A stretch of 56,573 nt of DNA from an uncultured Oscillospiraceae bacterium (GTDB taxonomy: Bacteria > Bacillota > Clostridia > Oscillospirales > Oscillospiraceae). A program made the translations under genes and the position numbers. Shown here piece by piece: positions 1 through 8,656 of the stretch. The stretch spans positions 1-56,573 of the forward strand of contig CAKUDE010000012.1 of NCBI GenBank assembly GCA_934645175.1. The letters run 5' to 3'. Under the pieces are notes generated by a model, which worked only from the letters and a program-made list of their open reading frames with translations, was not told the origin of the DNA and did not search any database. Each line of letters opens with the position of its first letter. Within the stretch, counting starts at the first letter, position 1.

Positions 1-119
1 ATCAGCTTCAAAAGGATGTCACGCATCAGCTCTCCCGTTTCCTTGTAAACAGGCGTGACGATAAAGCGGATCTTTCCAATGTAGTACACATATTCTTCCG
101 TGGCGGGCTTCTCAGTCGT
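1..119 (-). pseudogene. TnpW-like transposon protein, partial, with ACG in place of a start codon
   Basis: The minus strand reads TEKPATEEYVYYIGKIRFIV and continues to the window edge through TPVYKETGE and RDILLKL. This resembles the small TnpW-type proteins carried by clostridial conjugative transposons: a short acidic start, then YxIGxxxxxV, then a charged helix. A strong AAGGAGG lies 5-6 bases ahead, but the codon in the start position is ACG, and an in-frame TGA lies just upstream. An ATG-to-ACG mutation is the simplest reading. The 3' end is off the window. The family assignment is from memory of the motif and is moderate. Confidence 0.45.
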
Positions 120-537
120 GGCGTCCTCCTTTCACAGATGCAAAACACTATGCGCGTTCCCCATTGTCCACTGGGGAAAGCAAACAGGCCAGCACGCTGG
201 GTGCTGGCCTGCGGCTTATGACCTTGGTACTCGTCGGCACAAACTCCGCTATGCTACTTTGGGACAAAATGTCCCAAAATCCGCCCACTTCGTTGCGCCT
301 CCTCTCCCCACAAAGTCCTGCGACTTTGCGGGGTACCCCAAATCCCAAGGTGTTTTTGAAAGGTGGGAGCGCCGCATCCGCTCCTGTTGGCCTGTCATAA
401 GACAGCTCATATTCAATGCGGCGCTCCCTCACAGCGGACAGCGACGATCCGTGACGGAGCATCAACTACCTTGCTGCGGAGAGGTGAAAACTACCTCTCA
501 TATACCAAGGACAAAAATCGGGCAAATGGAGCCCCGC
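120..537. other. Non-coding remnant of a mobile element
   Basis: No convincing gene is seen here. Open frames exist on both strands, but they have no ribosome binding site and no recognisable protein. The stretch holds three close hairpins (described separately) and sits between two broken mobile-element genes, so it is most likely decayed transposon sequence. Confidence 0.5.
185..333. repeat. Three successive inverted repeats
   Basis: Arms at 185-195 and 201-211 are a perfect 11-bp inverted repeat (CAGGCCAGCAC, 5-base loop). Arms at 258-266 and 270-278 are a perfect 9-bp repeat (TTTGGGACA, 3-base loop). Arms at 306-317 and 322-333 match at 11 of 12 positions (CCCCACAAAGTC, 4-base loop). None is followed by a clear T run, so they are not ordinary terminators. 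Recombination or replication sites of the former element are possible. Confidence 0.6.
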
Positions 538-660
538 TCACAGAACTCTTTTCAAATATTTTTTCATAGCAGCCATGCCGCGCTTCACCGAGCGCCGGAC
601 AACGCTTTTGTCCACATTCTGCTCCCAGGCAATCTGGCGGTAACATCAATGTTCATAATA
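538..660 (-). pseudogene. Sigma-factor-like HTH fragment (mobile-element type), disrupted
   Basis: The minus strand reads YYEH, then an in-frame TGA, then C and YRQIAWEQNVDKSVVRRSVK, ending with MAAMKKYLKRVL and a stop. This looks like the region-4 helix-turn-helix end of the small sigma-70-like proteins common in clostridial conjugative transposons. The in-frame TGA and a TAA immediately upstream of YYEH leave only a C-terminal stub. There is no usable start, so it is called a pseudogene. Confidence 0.5.
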
Positions 661-697
661 TTACCTCAATACTTGCTTTTGAAAACTATTCCTCTTA

Positions 698-868
698 TTA
701 GGACAAATTGACAAGGGACTGCATCACCGTCTGTTCGGCGTTCTCGTAGGACTTGAAGTTCACCTTAGTGACGAGGAATAACTCCTTACGGTCAATATCG
801 CTTTGCTTGATTCCGTCGCCCACTGCCTTTTCGTTGCCGTAAGCCTCCGCTGTGTCGATCATCCGATC
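698..868 (-). pseudogene. Aldo/keto reductase, internal fragment
   Basis: The minus strand encodes [20 protein letters not shown], then ELFLVTKVN and a helix ending in SLVNL, followed by a stop. The DTAEAYGNE block is the aldo/keto reductase signature carrying the catalytic Asp and Tyr, and LFLVTKV is the next conserved strand. A full enzyme has about 280 residues. Only about 55 remain, with neither the N-terminal strand nor the rest of the barrel. The fragment is bounded on both sides by unrelated remnants, consistent with deletion or insertion scars. Confidence 0.7.
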
Positions 869-873
869 CCGTT

Positions 874-1245
874 GTGACGGATAAGCTGCGCAGCTTGAAC
901 ATTGTCAGCGAGAAGCCGCCGACGAAAAAGAGCGATATCATCCGCAAGCTGATAGCGGTCATTATTTATGCGGTTTTGTTCGCCGTGGTCCTGCGATTTG
1001 TCAACGGCATTACGACATTTCTGAATGCCGCCGTGACCGCATATCTTTTGTGGCTGGCGGTAGACTGGTATGACTTTTTGGTGGTGGATATCCTGTTGGC
1101 GCCGTTTGACAAGTTCTATAAGAAGGCTGGGGTCAGCCCGTTTGAAAAGTCAGCCGTTTGGTTTCATTTCAAAGCCAGCGTAAGAGGCATGATACTCGGA
1201 CTTGTATTTGCGCCGATCGTCGGGCTTATTGTAATGTTCCTATGA
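874..1245 (+). CDS. Membrane protein of unknown function, probably 5'-truncated
   Basis: The 123-residue product has a charged N-terminus and three likely membrane segments, near residues 27-45, 50-75 and 103-123. I do not recognise the family. The only start is a GTG directly at the boundary with the aldo/keto reductase fragment, and it has no Shine-Dalgarno sequence. The visible protein may therefore be the C-terminal part of a longer one cut by the junction. Translation is unproven. Confidence 0.4.
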   Translation: MTDKLRSLNIVSEKPPTKKSDIIRKLIAVIIYAVLFAVVLRFVNGITTFLNAAVTAYLLWLAVDWYDFLVVDILLAPFDKFYKKAGVSPFEKSAVWFHFKASVRGMILGLVFAPIVGLIVMFL

Positions 1246-1352
1246 ACAGGGCTTTCCGGACTCAACGCAAACCGCCAAAATTACGGTGGACTTTTCTATG
1301 CCCAAAAACTGCTTGATATAAGACCTTCCGGCTGTTTCAGCACATAAGCGAA

Positions 1353-1385
1353 CCCCACTGCAGAGTGTTTCTGCAGTGGGATTTT
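1353..1385 (+). terminator. Intrinsic terminator
   Basis: Arms CCCACTGCAGA (1354-1364) and TCTGCAGTGGG (1370-1380) are perfectly complementary over 11 bp with a 5-base loop and are followed by ATTTT. It insulates the TetR cassette from upstream transcription. Apart from this hairpin and the tetR promoter, I see nothing definable in 1246-1627. Confidence 0.8.
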
Positions 1386-1553
1386 GCACGTTTTAGAGGC
1401 TTCGAAGCTCTATGCCGGCGTGATTGTTAAACGAATGGCAATCGTTGAATTATCGATGACGATTATTAAAGACTGCGTTTTAAAAGGGCAATGAAACATC
1501 GACTGCGCGGCAAACTTCATATCGGGTTCGTCTTAAAAAGTACTATGAACTAC

Positions 1554-1582
1554 TTGCATTTTGTATCCTGCAGTGCTATAAT
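1554..1582 (+). promoter_or_regulatory. Sigma-A promoter of the tetR gene
   Basis: TTGCAT (1554-1559), a 17-base spacer and TATAAT (1577-1582) form a near-consensus vegetative promoter about 45 bases ahead of the TetR start codon. Confidence 0.8.
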
Positions 1583-1591
1583 GGCGTTATT

Positions 1592-1606
1592 GATAACGGT
1601 GTTATC
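1592..1606. promoter_or_regulatory. Probable TetR operator
   Basis: GATAAC-GGT-GTTATC is a perfect palindrome starting ten bases after the -10 box, so it overlaps the expected transcription start. A TetR-family repressor bound here would block its own promoter. The position and symmetry are seen in the sequence; the binding is inferred. Confidence 0.55.
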
Positions 1607-1627
1607 GGTTGCGTAGGGGGTGAAGAC

Positions 1628-2236
1628 ATGGCAAACAAGGATTATTCCCTTGACAGCGGCATCATCAATGCCGCGTATGACGAGTTCCTTTCCTGCGGCT
1701 TTCAGAAAGCATCGCTTCATAAAATAGCCCAAAAAGCCGGCGTTACCACCGGAGCGATTTACAGGCGATATAAAAACAAGGATGCGCTCTTTGCAAGCCT
1801 TTTGCAGGATTTTTTTGCGGTGATGGAGGAAGCGTTTTCCCCGGCGGCGGAGGAATATGACCGGGCGAAGGAAAGCGGTCGGGTGGAGGATATTATACGC
1901 GCCATCCGGGCTGAGGAGAATATCTATTTTTGCCTTCTGACCGAGCACTACGACGAATGCACCCTGTTTTTCAGCCGCAGCGACGGCAGCTCTGTGGAAG
2001 AAATTCGCAAGGAGCTTATGGATCGAAAAACAAAACAGACCGTCGAGTTTTTCTCCGCCGTCTATGGAAAAACGCCCAACGAGGATGCGATCCGCCTGCT
2101 GATGGGGTCGCAGTTCTGGTATTTCAGACAGCTTCTCAATGAGCACATGGAAGAGAAGAAAATGCTCGCCTGCCTTCGGTCGATTTTGGATTTCTTCAAT
2201 GCCGGGTGGCAGCAATTATGCGGCTCGCTGAACTGA
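1628..2236 (+). CDS. TetR/AcrR-family transcriptional regulator
   Basis: The 202-residue protein has a classical TetR N-terminal DNA-binding domain (about residues 10-57, with the recognition part GVTTGAIYRRYKNKDALF) and an all-helical ligand-binding C-terminal domain with no recognisable ligand signature. Translation starts at ATG 1628 behind AGGGGGTG. It has its own promoter, with a palindrome over the start of transcription, which fits an autorepressor. It precedes the transporter genes on the same strand by about 90 bases and most likely controls them. The inducer is unknown. Confidence 0.9.
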   Translation: MANKDYSLDSGIINAAYDEFLSCGFQKASLHKIAQKAGVTTGAIYRRYKNKDALFASLLQDFFAVMEEAFSPAAEEYDRAKESGRVEDIIRAIRAEENIYFCLLTEHYDECTLFFSRSDGSSVEEIRKELMDRKTKQTVEFFSAVYGKTPNEDAIRLLMGSQFWYFRQLLNEHMEEKKMLACLRSILDFFNAGWQQLCGSLN

Positions 2237-2251
2237 ATAATTCGGAATACT

Positions 2252-2303
2252 CGGGCGGTGCTCCCGCCCGCTTCTTACGCCACGTGGTTAGGCTATGCTA
2301 ACC
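2252..2303. promoter_or_regulatory. Two inverted repeats in the leader of the transporter genes
   Basis: CGGGCGG (2252-2258) pairs with CCGCCCG (2264-2270), and GGTTAG (2286-2291) pairs with CTAACC (2298-2303). The first could attenuate read-through from tetR, although no T run follows. The second could be a protein-binding site or a leader stem just ahead of the ribosome binding site. No separate promoter is obvious in the gap. Confidence 0.35.
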
Positions 2304-2322
2304 GAAAAGAAAAGAGAGAACC

Positions 2323-4485
2323 ATGATAGATTTTGAATTTGAGTTTCAATACGCAGAGGAAAAAGCTCCGGCGCTTCGGCAGACCGCCGGCAGTATTCCG
2401 GGTGGGCGCTGTGTGGTGCTGTGCGGAGGCAGCGGATGCGGAAAATCTACGCTGCTCAGGTGCATCAACGGACTGATTCCGCAGTTTTACGAGGGAGAGC
2501 TGAAAGGCTATTGCTGCCTTGCGGATAAGAATACAGACGGACTCGGCATTGGTGAGATCGGCGAGCTTGCAGCATCGGTCTTTCAGGATCCGCGCAGCCA
2601 GTTTTTCACCGTGAACAGCTCAAATGAAGTGGCGTTCGGGCTTGAAAATCACGGTCTGCCGCAGGAGGATATCCGCCAGCGGGTAGATGAGGCGTTCCGG
2701 GTGTTCCATCTGGAGCGGCTGAAGGACCGCAACGTCTATGAGCTGTCCAGTGGCGAGCGGCAGCTCATCTCCATACTCTCGGCATGGGCAATGGACACAG
2801 ATATTTTTCTCCTTGACGAGCCGACGGCCAACCTCGACTTTGCAGCCACCCAGCAGTTGAGGGAGATCCTGCTGGCGCTCAAGCAACAGGGAAAGACGCT
2901 GCTGCTCAGTGAGCATCGGCTCTATTATCTTACAGATATTGCCAATGAATATTGGGTCATGGCAGACGGCGAGATCAAAGGAAAATACACTGCCGCAGAG
3001 GCAAAGGCGCTCTCGACGGAGCAGAGACAAGCACTTTCTCTGCGCACGCTCGACCTTGCGGAGATCACAGTGCCGGAGAAAGAGCCGCTGCCGAAAACCG
3101 CGCCGACGGTGCTTGACGTCTCAGATGTCCGCTATACATACGGCAGGAAGGCTGGAGATACCCTCTCCGGTGTCAGCTTTTCCGTCCGGGAGCATGAGAT
3201 CGTCGGTCTTGTGGGGGCCAACGGCTGCGGCAAAACGACGATCGGCAAGCTGATCGCAGGGCTTTACCGCCCATCCGGCGGAAAAATCTCGCTTTTCGGA
3301 AAGCCGCAAAATCCAAAGCAACTGCAAAAGCGGGTGCTGTTCATCCTACAGGAAGCGGAGTTTCAGTTCTTCACCAACTCCGTTCTGCACGAACTTCAAT
3401 ACGGCCATGCGGTGACACCGGAGTTTGAAGCGAAAACGGAAGCGCTTCTCAAAAGCATGGATATGTGGGACTGCCGCGACCGGCATCCCTTCTCCCTCTC
3501 CGGCGGACAGATGCAGCGTCTGACACTGATGATGGCGTATCTCTCCGATAAGCCAATCGTCATACTGGACGAGCCGACAGCAGGACAGGACGCGGAAAGT
3601 CTGGAGCGGTGCGCGAAACTGATCCGCGAGATGCGAAAGGAAAAGACCGTCCTCATCATTACACATGACCTTGAGCTGATTGCAGATGCCTGCGACCGCT
3701 GCATTGGGCTGTCGGGCGAGCGCGCGGAAACAGAATTCCCCATTCATTCGGAACGAGATTTGCAAGCAGTACGGCAATATATGGATCGCTTCCATCCATC
3801 CGATGTTCCGGTGAAAAAACAGCATCAAGAACGATTCCACCCGGTGACGAAGCTGCTTTACTGGCTGGCTCTGCTGGTCGTGATCTCCACGTCCAACAAC
3901 CACTTAGTTTATGCCGCATATGCGGCACTGATCCTGCTGACCGCAGCTGACGGCTGGTTCGGAACGGCGCTGGCAGGCGGGATGAGCTTTGGAGTACTGT
4001 GGGCAGCCGACGCTCTGCTGCCGGGCACGGTGTTCTCCTTCATGCTGGTGCTGTTTCCGCGGATCATCGCCATCGGCATCTCCATGCGGACGCTTATCGG
4101 GCGCAACGAAGCAAGCCGAACGCTGGCGGCTCTGCGCAATATGCACCTGCCGGAGCGACTTATTATGATTGTCGCCGTGATCTTCCGCTTCTTCCCGGTG
4201 CTGTCCGGCGATATGAAGCTGCTGCGGCAATCCATCCGCACGCGCGGCGCGTTTGTAACGCCGTGGCAGAAGCTGCGTGCGCTGCCGTCCTATATTGAGA
4301 TACTGACGGTTCCTATGGCGCTGCGCGTCATCCGCATTGCGGAAACGCTTTCTGCCTCCGCCGAAACGCGGGGCATTGACCTACGGCTGCGAAAGAGCAA
4401 TTATCTTTCGCTCCGTTTCTCGGCGTGGGATGTTGTGTTCTGCGCCCTGTTGGCGGCATCAATCGCCGCCGGTCTTATTTTGTGA
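2323..4485 (+). CDS. Energy-coupling factor transporter, fused EcfA-EcfA'-EcfT
   Basis: The 720-residue protein combines both ATPases and the membrane coupler of an ECF-type importer. The first ATPase has Walker A GGSGCGKST (35-43), signature LSSGERQ (141-147) and FLLDEP (162-167). The second has GANGCGKTT (298-306), LSGGQMQR (392-399) and VILDEP (413-418). From about residue 505 there are several membrane helices and the EcfT coupling motifs RTRGA and AETRGI. In most ECF systems these are three polypeptides. The S-component gene follows 54 bases downstream. The substrate cannot be read from this subunit. Confidence 0.93.
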   Translation: MIDFEFEFQYAEEKAPALRQTAGSIPGGRCVVLCGGSGCGKSTLLRCINGLIPQFYEGELKGYCCLADKNTDGLGIGEIGELAASVFQDPRSQFFTVNSSNEVAFGLENHGLPQEDIRQRVDEAFRVFHLERLKDRNVYELSSGERQLISILSAWAMDTDIFLLDEPTANLDFAATQQLREILLALKQQGKTLLLSEHRLYYLTDIANEYWVMADGEIKGKYTAAEAKALSTEQRQALSLRTLDLAEITVPEKEPLPKTAPTVLDVSDVRYTYGRKAGDTLSGVSFSVREHEIVGLVGANGCGKTTIGKLIAGLYRPSGGKISLFGKPQNPKQLQKRVLFILQEAEFQFFTNSVLHELQYGHAVTPEFEAKTEALLKSMDMWDCRDRHPFSLSGGQMQRLTLMMAYLSDKPIVILDEPTAGQDAESLERCAKLIREMRKEKTVLIITHDLELIADACDRCIGLSGERAETEFPIHSERDLQAVRQYMDRFHPSDVPVKKQHQERFHPVTKLLYWLALLVVISTSNNHLVYAAYAALILLTAADGWFGTALAGGMSFGVLWAADALLPGTVFSFMLVLFPRIIAIGISMRTLIGRNEASRTLAALRNMHLPERLIMIVAVIFRFFPVLSGDMKLLRQSIRTRGAFVTPWQKLRALPSYIEILTVPMALRVIRIAETLSASAETRGIDLRLRKSNYLSLRFSAWDVVFCALLAASIAAGLIL

Positions 4486-4539
4486 CAGCTGTTCCGGGCG
4501 GCTTTCAAATACAAATACATATCAAAGGAGTTTTTACCT

Positions 4540-5115
4540 ATGAAAACAGCAAGCACAAACAAACTGAAAATCAAGGACATCATTACCGTTGTCCTGCTGG
4601 CGCTGATCAATGTCGTGATCTTCTTTGCAAGCTCACTTTTGTATGCAACGCCGATTACGATCATTCTGATGCCCGTGTTCTTCGCCCTGCTGGAAGGCGT
4701 AGTGTACTTTATCATCGGTGCAAAGGTGAAAAAGCCCGGCGCAATCCTGATCTACAGCATTGTCCGCGCCATTATGGGCGGTTATCTGCCGTATATCATC
4801 CTGTTTATCCTTTCCGGCGTCATCGCAGAGCTGTTGCTGTGGAAGATCGGCTACGGAAACGGGAAAGCGTTGACCGTCAGCTACATTATCAATCAGGTGC
4901 TTGCTGCCTTCGGAAGCACGGTGATTCCTTATGGTATTGCCGCAAAAGCAATGGCGGATCAGATGGTCACAGACGGTCGTCAGGACAATATCCTGAAGGC
5001 TTCTGAAATTCTTCAGTCGTGGTGGTCGGTCGCTCTGGTTGCAGGCGTGATCGTTGCCGCTTTTATCGGCGCAATGATCGGCAAGCGAATCGTAAAGAAG
5101 CATCTGACAGCGTAA
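4540..5115 (+). CDS. ECF transporter substrate-binding (S) component, MptD/Trep_Strep type
   Basis: The 191-residue protein is very hydrophobic, with about five to six membrane helices and a short cytoplasmic start (KTASTNKLKIKDIITVVLLA). Size, topology and its place directly after the fused AAT protein fit the S component that captures the substrate. The overall pattern resembles the MptD-like putative S components annotated in Firmicutes. ATG 4540 follows AAAGGAG. The ligand is unknown; the ABC exporter pair behind it suggests a shared small molecule. Confidence 0.75.
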   Translation: MKTASTNKLKIKDIITVVLLALINVVIFFASSLLYATPITIILMPVFFALLEGVVYFIIGAKVKKPGAILIYSIVRAIMGGYLPYIILFILSGVIAELLLWKIGYGNGKALTVSYIINQVLAAFGSTVIPYGIAAKAMADQMVTDGRQDNILKASEILQSWWSVALVAGVIVAAFIGAMIGKRIVKKHLTA

Positions 5116-5134
5116 TATGGCGGAGGAATTATCG

Positions 5135-6895
5135 ATGAACAAAACCCCGAAACCACAGCGCTCCGCCTCCTCGTGGCTTTTAGAGCTTGCGGAGGGTCGG
5201 CGGGGCGAATATGCCTTGAGCATTTTTACGGCGCTGCTGGGCGTTGCCTGCTCCCTTGTGCCGTATTTTATCATGATTCAAATCATTACCGCGCTTGTAA
5301 ACGGCACGGCAAAGCTGTCACAGTGCCTGTCGCTTTGCGCATGGATGGCAGGCTGCTGGGTGCTGCGCTATATTCTGCACAGCATTTCTACCTCACTTTC
5401 GCACCATGCAACCTTCCATGTGCTTGCCAATACCCGCACAAGACTGCTGGATAAGCTGGCGACACTGCCGCTGGGCACGGTGCTTGACCGTTCCTCCGGC
5501 TCATATAAGAACATTATCGTGGAACGGGTCGATTCCATCGAAACGACCCTTGCCCACCTGCTGCCGGAAATGACGACCAACATCGTCGGCGCGCTGGCGG
5601 TGTTTGTACTGCTGTTTGTAAACGACTGGCGCATGGGGCTTTCCATGCTGATTGTCGTTCCGCTCGGCATTCTCTGCTTTATGTCGATGTTCAGCGGCTA
5701 CAACGAGAAATTTCAGCGTACCGTCACCTCAACAAAGGCGCTCAACGACACTGCCGTGGAGTACATCAGCGGCATCGAGGTTATCAAGGCGTTCGGTCAG
5801 TCAAAAACCAGCTATGCAAGGTTTGTTTCCGCCGCTAAGGAGGGAGCCGACTGCTTCATCGAATGGATGCGCGGCAGTCTGTTTGGCCAGGTCTCGGGAA
5901 TGGCAGTTCTTCCGTCGACGCTTCTCGGCATCCTACCGGTAGGCTGCCTGCTTTATAAGCACGGCACGCTGTCTGCGGAGACCTTCCTCACGGTCATTGT
6001 CCTGTCCTTCGGCGTCATGCAGCCGCTGATTACCGCTTTTTCCTACACCGACGACATCGCGCAGGTAACGACCATCGTCGGCGAGGTGGCGAATGTGCTT
6101 TCCGGCGAGGATATGCAGCGCCCGGAAAAAGCGGAAAAACTGCCGGCCGATAACTCCATTGAATTGAAGAACGTCCGCTTTGCCTACCATGACAAAGAAG
6201 TGCTGCACGGCGTCAGCTTACGCATTGAGCCCGGCACGGTCAATGCCCTTGTCGGCCCCTCCGGCAGCGGCAAATCCACGATTGCCCGCCTGATCGCCTC
6301 CCTTTGGGATGTAAAGGACGGTGCGATTGAGCTCGGCGGCGTGGACATTCGCACCCTGCCGCTCAAGAACTGCACGGACCGCATCGCCTATGTGTCGCAG
6401 GACAACTACCTTTTTGACCTCTCCGTTATGGACAACATCCGCATGGGCAATAAAGACGCAAGTGACGATGAGGTCGTTGCCGCAGCGAAGAAATGCGGCT
6501 GCCACGAGTTTATCTTGGGGCTGGAAAACGGCTATCAGACGATATGCGGCGCTTCCGGCGGGCATCTTTCCGGCGGTGAGCGGCAGCGCATCTCTATTGC
6601 ACGCGCCATGTTGAAGGATGCGCCTGTTGTCATTTTGGACGAGGCGACCTCGTATACCGACCCGGAAAACGAAGCGGTCATTCAGTCCGCCCTTGCGCAT
6701 CTGGTGCAGGGCAAGACGCTGCTGGTCATCGCACACCGGCTTTCCACCATTGCAGACGCCGATCAGATTATCGTTGTCAATCAGGGGCAGATCGAGGCTA
6801 CCGGCACGCAGGCGGAGCTTCTTGCCTCCTGCCCGTTGTATAAAACTATGTGGGATGCCCATATCAGCGTAAAGGACGATGGGGAGGTGGCATAA
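5135..6895 (+). CDS. ABC transporter half-molecule, permease fused to ATPase (first of pair)
   Basis: About 586 residues: an exporter-type membrane domain of six helices (about residues 25-310) and an ATPase domain with GPSGSGKST, LSGGERQRIS and VVILDEATS. ATG 5135 is chosen because GGAGGA lies 7-8 bases ahead; an in-frame ATG at 5117 has no such site. The stop shares one base with the next start (TAATG), so the two half-transporters are probably made together as a heterodimer. Pairs of this kind next to ECF genes resemble siderophore-type YbtP/YbtQ or IrtA/IrtB importers, but export is equally possible from sequence. Confidence 0.88.
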   Translation: MNKTPKPQRSASSWLLELAEGRRGEYALSIFTALLGVACSLVPYFIMIQIITALVNGTAKLSQCLSLCAWMAGCWVLRYILHSISTSLSHHATFHVLANTRTRLLDKLATLPLGTVLDRSSGSYKNIIVERVDSIETTLAHLLPEMTTNIVGALAVFVLLFVNDWRMGLSMLIVVPLGILCFMSMFSGYNEKFQRTVTSTKALNDTAVEYISGIEVIKAFGQSKTSYARFVSAAKEGADCFIEWMRGSLFGQVSGMAVLPSTLLGILPVGCLLYKHGTLSAETFLTVIVLSFGVMQPLITAFSYTDDIAQVTTIVGEVANVLSGEDMQRPEKAEKLPADNSIELKNVRFAYHDKEVLHGVSLRIEPGTVNALVGPSGSGKSTIARLIASLWDVKDGAIELGGVDIRTLPLKNCTDRIAYVSQDNYLFDLSVMDNIRMGNKDASDDEVVAAAKKCGCHEFILGLENGYQTICGASGGHLSGGERQRISIARAMLKDAPVVILDEATSYTDPENEAVIQSALAHLVQGKTLLVIAHRLSTIADADQIIVVNQGQIEATGTQAELLASCPLYKTMWDAHISVKDDGEVA

Positions 6896-8628
6896 TGTTT
6901 AAGACTCTGAAAAAATTCTTTGCCTTCTGCGGCAGGGAAAACCGAAAAATGTTTGTTGCGTCCATCTGGCTCGGGGTTATCAGCGCAATCTGCTCCGCCA
7001 TGCGCATTCCCGCCGCCGCCGTTGTCATTCGGGCGCTGCTGAAAAAGAATGTCACCATGACGACCCTCTGGGTAAGCCTCGGCGTTATCGTGATCTCGTT
7101 GGTCATTACCATCGTCATCAATATGAAGTCTACCATGCTCCAGACCAGGGCGGGGTATCGCGCCTGCGCGAACAAGCGTATCGAGATCGCCGAGCATCTG
7201 CGCTATTTGCCCATGGGCTGGTTCAATGACAACAGCCTTGGCGAGGTGGCAAGCGTAACCACAAACACCATGGAGAATATGGCGAATGTGGCGACCCGCG
7301 TCGTGATGGTCACGACACGCGGTTTCCTGACCTCCGGCATCATTGCGGTCATGATGTTCCTGTTTGACTGGCGTATGGGGCTCATTACCCTTGCAGGACT
7401 GATCGTGTTCTTTGCCGTCAATGCCGCCATGCAGCGCGCAGAGCAGGCGTTGGCGCAGCGGAAATTCAATGCCGACGAACGGCTTGTATCCAAGGTGTTG
7501 GAATATGTGCAGGGCATTGCCGAGGTCAAGAATTTCGATCTGACTCACGACTCTGCAACGCAGGTGCACGGTGCTGTGGAGGAGGCGCGCAAGGCGTCGT
7601 TTGCCATGGAGCTTCCGTCGGTTCTTTATATGCTGGCGCAGTTCATCGTTAATAAACTGACGGGCGTCGCCGTCTGCGCTGCCGCCATCGTTTTCTGTTT
7701 CGGCGGCACGATGGAACTGACGAACTGTCTGCTGATGATGATCTGCTCCTTCATTCTCTTTGAGCAGCTCGACAGTGCCGGAAGCTTTTCCTCCCTGTTC
7801 CGCTCCATCGACATCGGCGTGGACAAAGCCAATTCCATCCTGAGTGTAGAACCAATGGATATTGACGGCGAGGAGCTGACACCGGAGCGGGAGGACATTG
7901 TTCTGTCTCATGTGGATTTCTCCTACGACAGCAAGCCCATTTTGCATGACGTATCCCTGACTATTCCGGAGAAGACCACCGTCGCCATCGTCGGTCCGTC
8001 CGGCTCCGGCAAAACCACGCTCTGCAATCTGATGGCGCGGTTCTGGGATGTGCAGGGCGGCAGTGTGAGTCTCGGCGGACATGATGTAAGAGAATACAGC
8101 TATGACAGCCTGATCCGCAACTTTTCCTTTGTGTTCCAGAGAACCTATCTGTTCTCTGACACGATAGCAAATAATATCCGCTTCGGCAAGCCGGATGCCA
8201 CGCTTGAAGAGGTGAAAGCCGCTGCAAAGAAAGCACGCTGCTACGACTTCATCATGGCTATGCCGGACGGCTTTGACACCGTCATCGGCGAGGGCGGCGC
8301 GACACTTTCCGGCGGCGAACGCCAGCGCATTTCCATCGCACGGGCCATTATGAAGGACGCACCTATCATCATTCTCGACGAGGCGACGGCGAATGTCGAT
8401 CCGGAAAACGAAAGGGAACTGATGGAAGCCGTTTCCGAGCTGACGCACAATAAGACGGTCATCATGATCGCCCACCGGCTCAAAACGGTACGGAATGCCG
8501 ATCGGATTTTCGTTGTCGATCACGGCGAGATCGTTCAGCAGGGGACGCATGACGAGCTGGTTGCCGTGGACGGACTCTATCGCCGATTTGTGGTTGAGCG
8601 TAAGCAGGCTGCAGGGTGGAGGGTTTGA
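6895..8628 (+). CDS. ABC transporter half-molecule, permease fused to ATPase (second of pair)
   Basis: About 577 residues with an exporter-type membrane domain (roughly residues 15-290) and an ATPase with GPSGSGKTT, LSGGERQRIS and IIILDEATA. ATG 6895 lies behind GGGAGG and overlaps the stop of the partner by one base. In both ATPases the signature motif and the Glu after Walker B appear intact, so there is no sign of one degenerate site. It is the last gene of the cassette and is followed by a strong hairpin. Confidence 0.88.
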   Translation: MFKTLKKFFAFCGRENRKMFVASIWLGVISAICSAMRIPAAAVVIRALLKKNVTMTTLWVSLGVIVISLVITIVINMKSTMLQTRAGYRACANKRIEIAEHLRYLPMGWFNDNSLGEVASVTTNTMENMANVATRVVMVTTRGFLTSGIIAVMMFLFDWRMGLITLAGLIVFFAVNAAMQRAEQALAQRKFNADERLVSKVLEYVQGIAEVKNFDLTHDSATQVHGAVEEARKASFAMELPSVLYMLAQFIVNKLTGVAVCAAAIVFCFGGTMELTNCLLMMICSFILFEQLDSAGSFSSLFRSIDIGVDKANSILSVEPMDIDGEELTPEREDIVLSHVDFSYDSKPILHDVSLTIPEKTTVAIVGPSGSGKTTLCNLMARFWDVQGGSVSLGGHDVREYSYDSLIRNFSFVFQRTYLFSDTIANNIRFGKPDATLEEVKAAAKKARCYDFIMAMPDGFDTVIGEGGATLSGGERQRISIARAIMKDAPIIILDEATANVDPENERELMEAVSELTHNKTVIMIAHRLKTVRNADRIFVVDHGEIVQQGTHDELVAVDGLYRRFVVERKQAAGWRV

Positions 8629-8656
8629 AGCAACGCAGTCTAAAAACACGAAGAGA

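Noticed and set aside
148..465. A 105-codon minus-strand frame in the left debris
   Set aside because: It spans all three hairpins, has no ribosome binding site and reads like translated repeat sequence.
6781..8649. A 622-codon frame antisense to the second ABC gene
   Set aside because: His/Gln/Arg-rich composition typical of reverse-strand readings; the plus strand has all ABC motifs.
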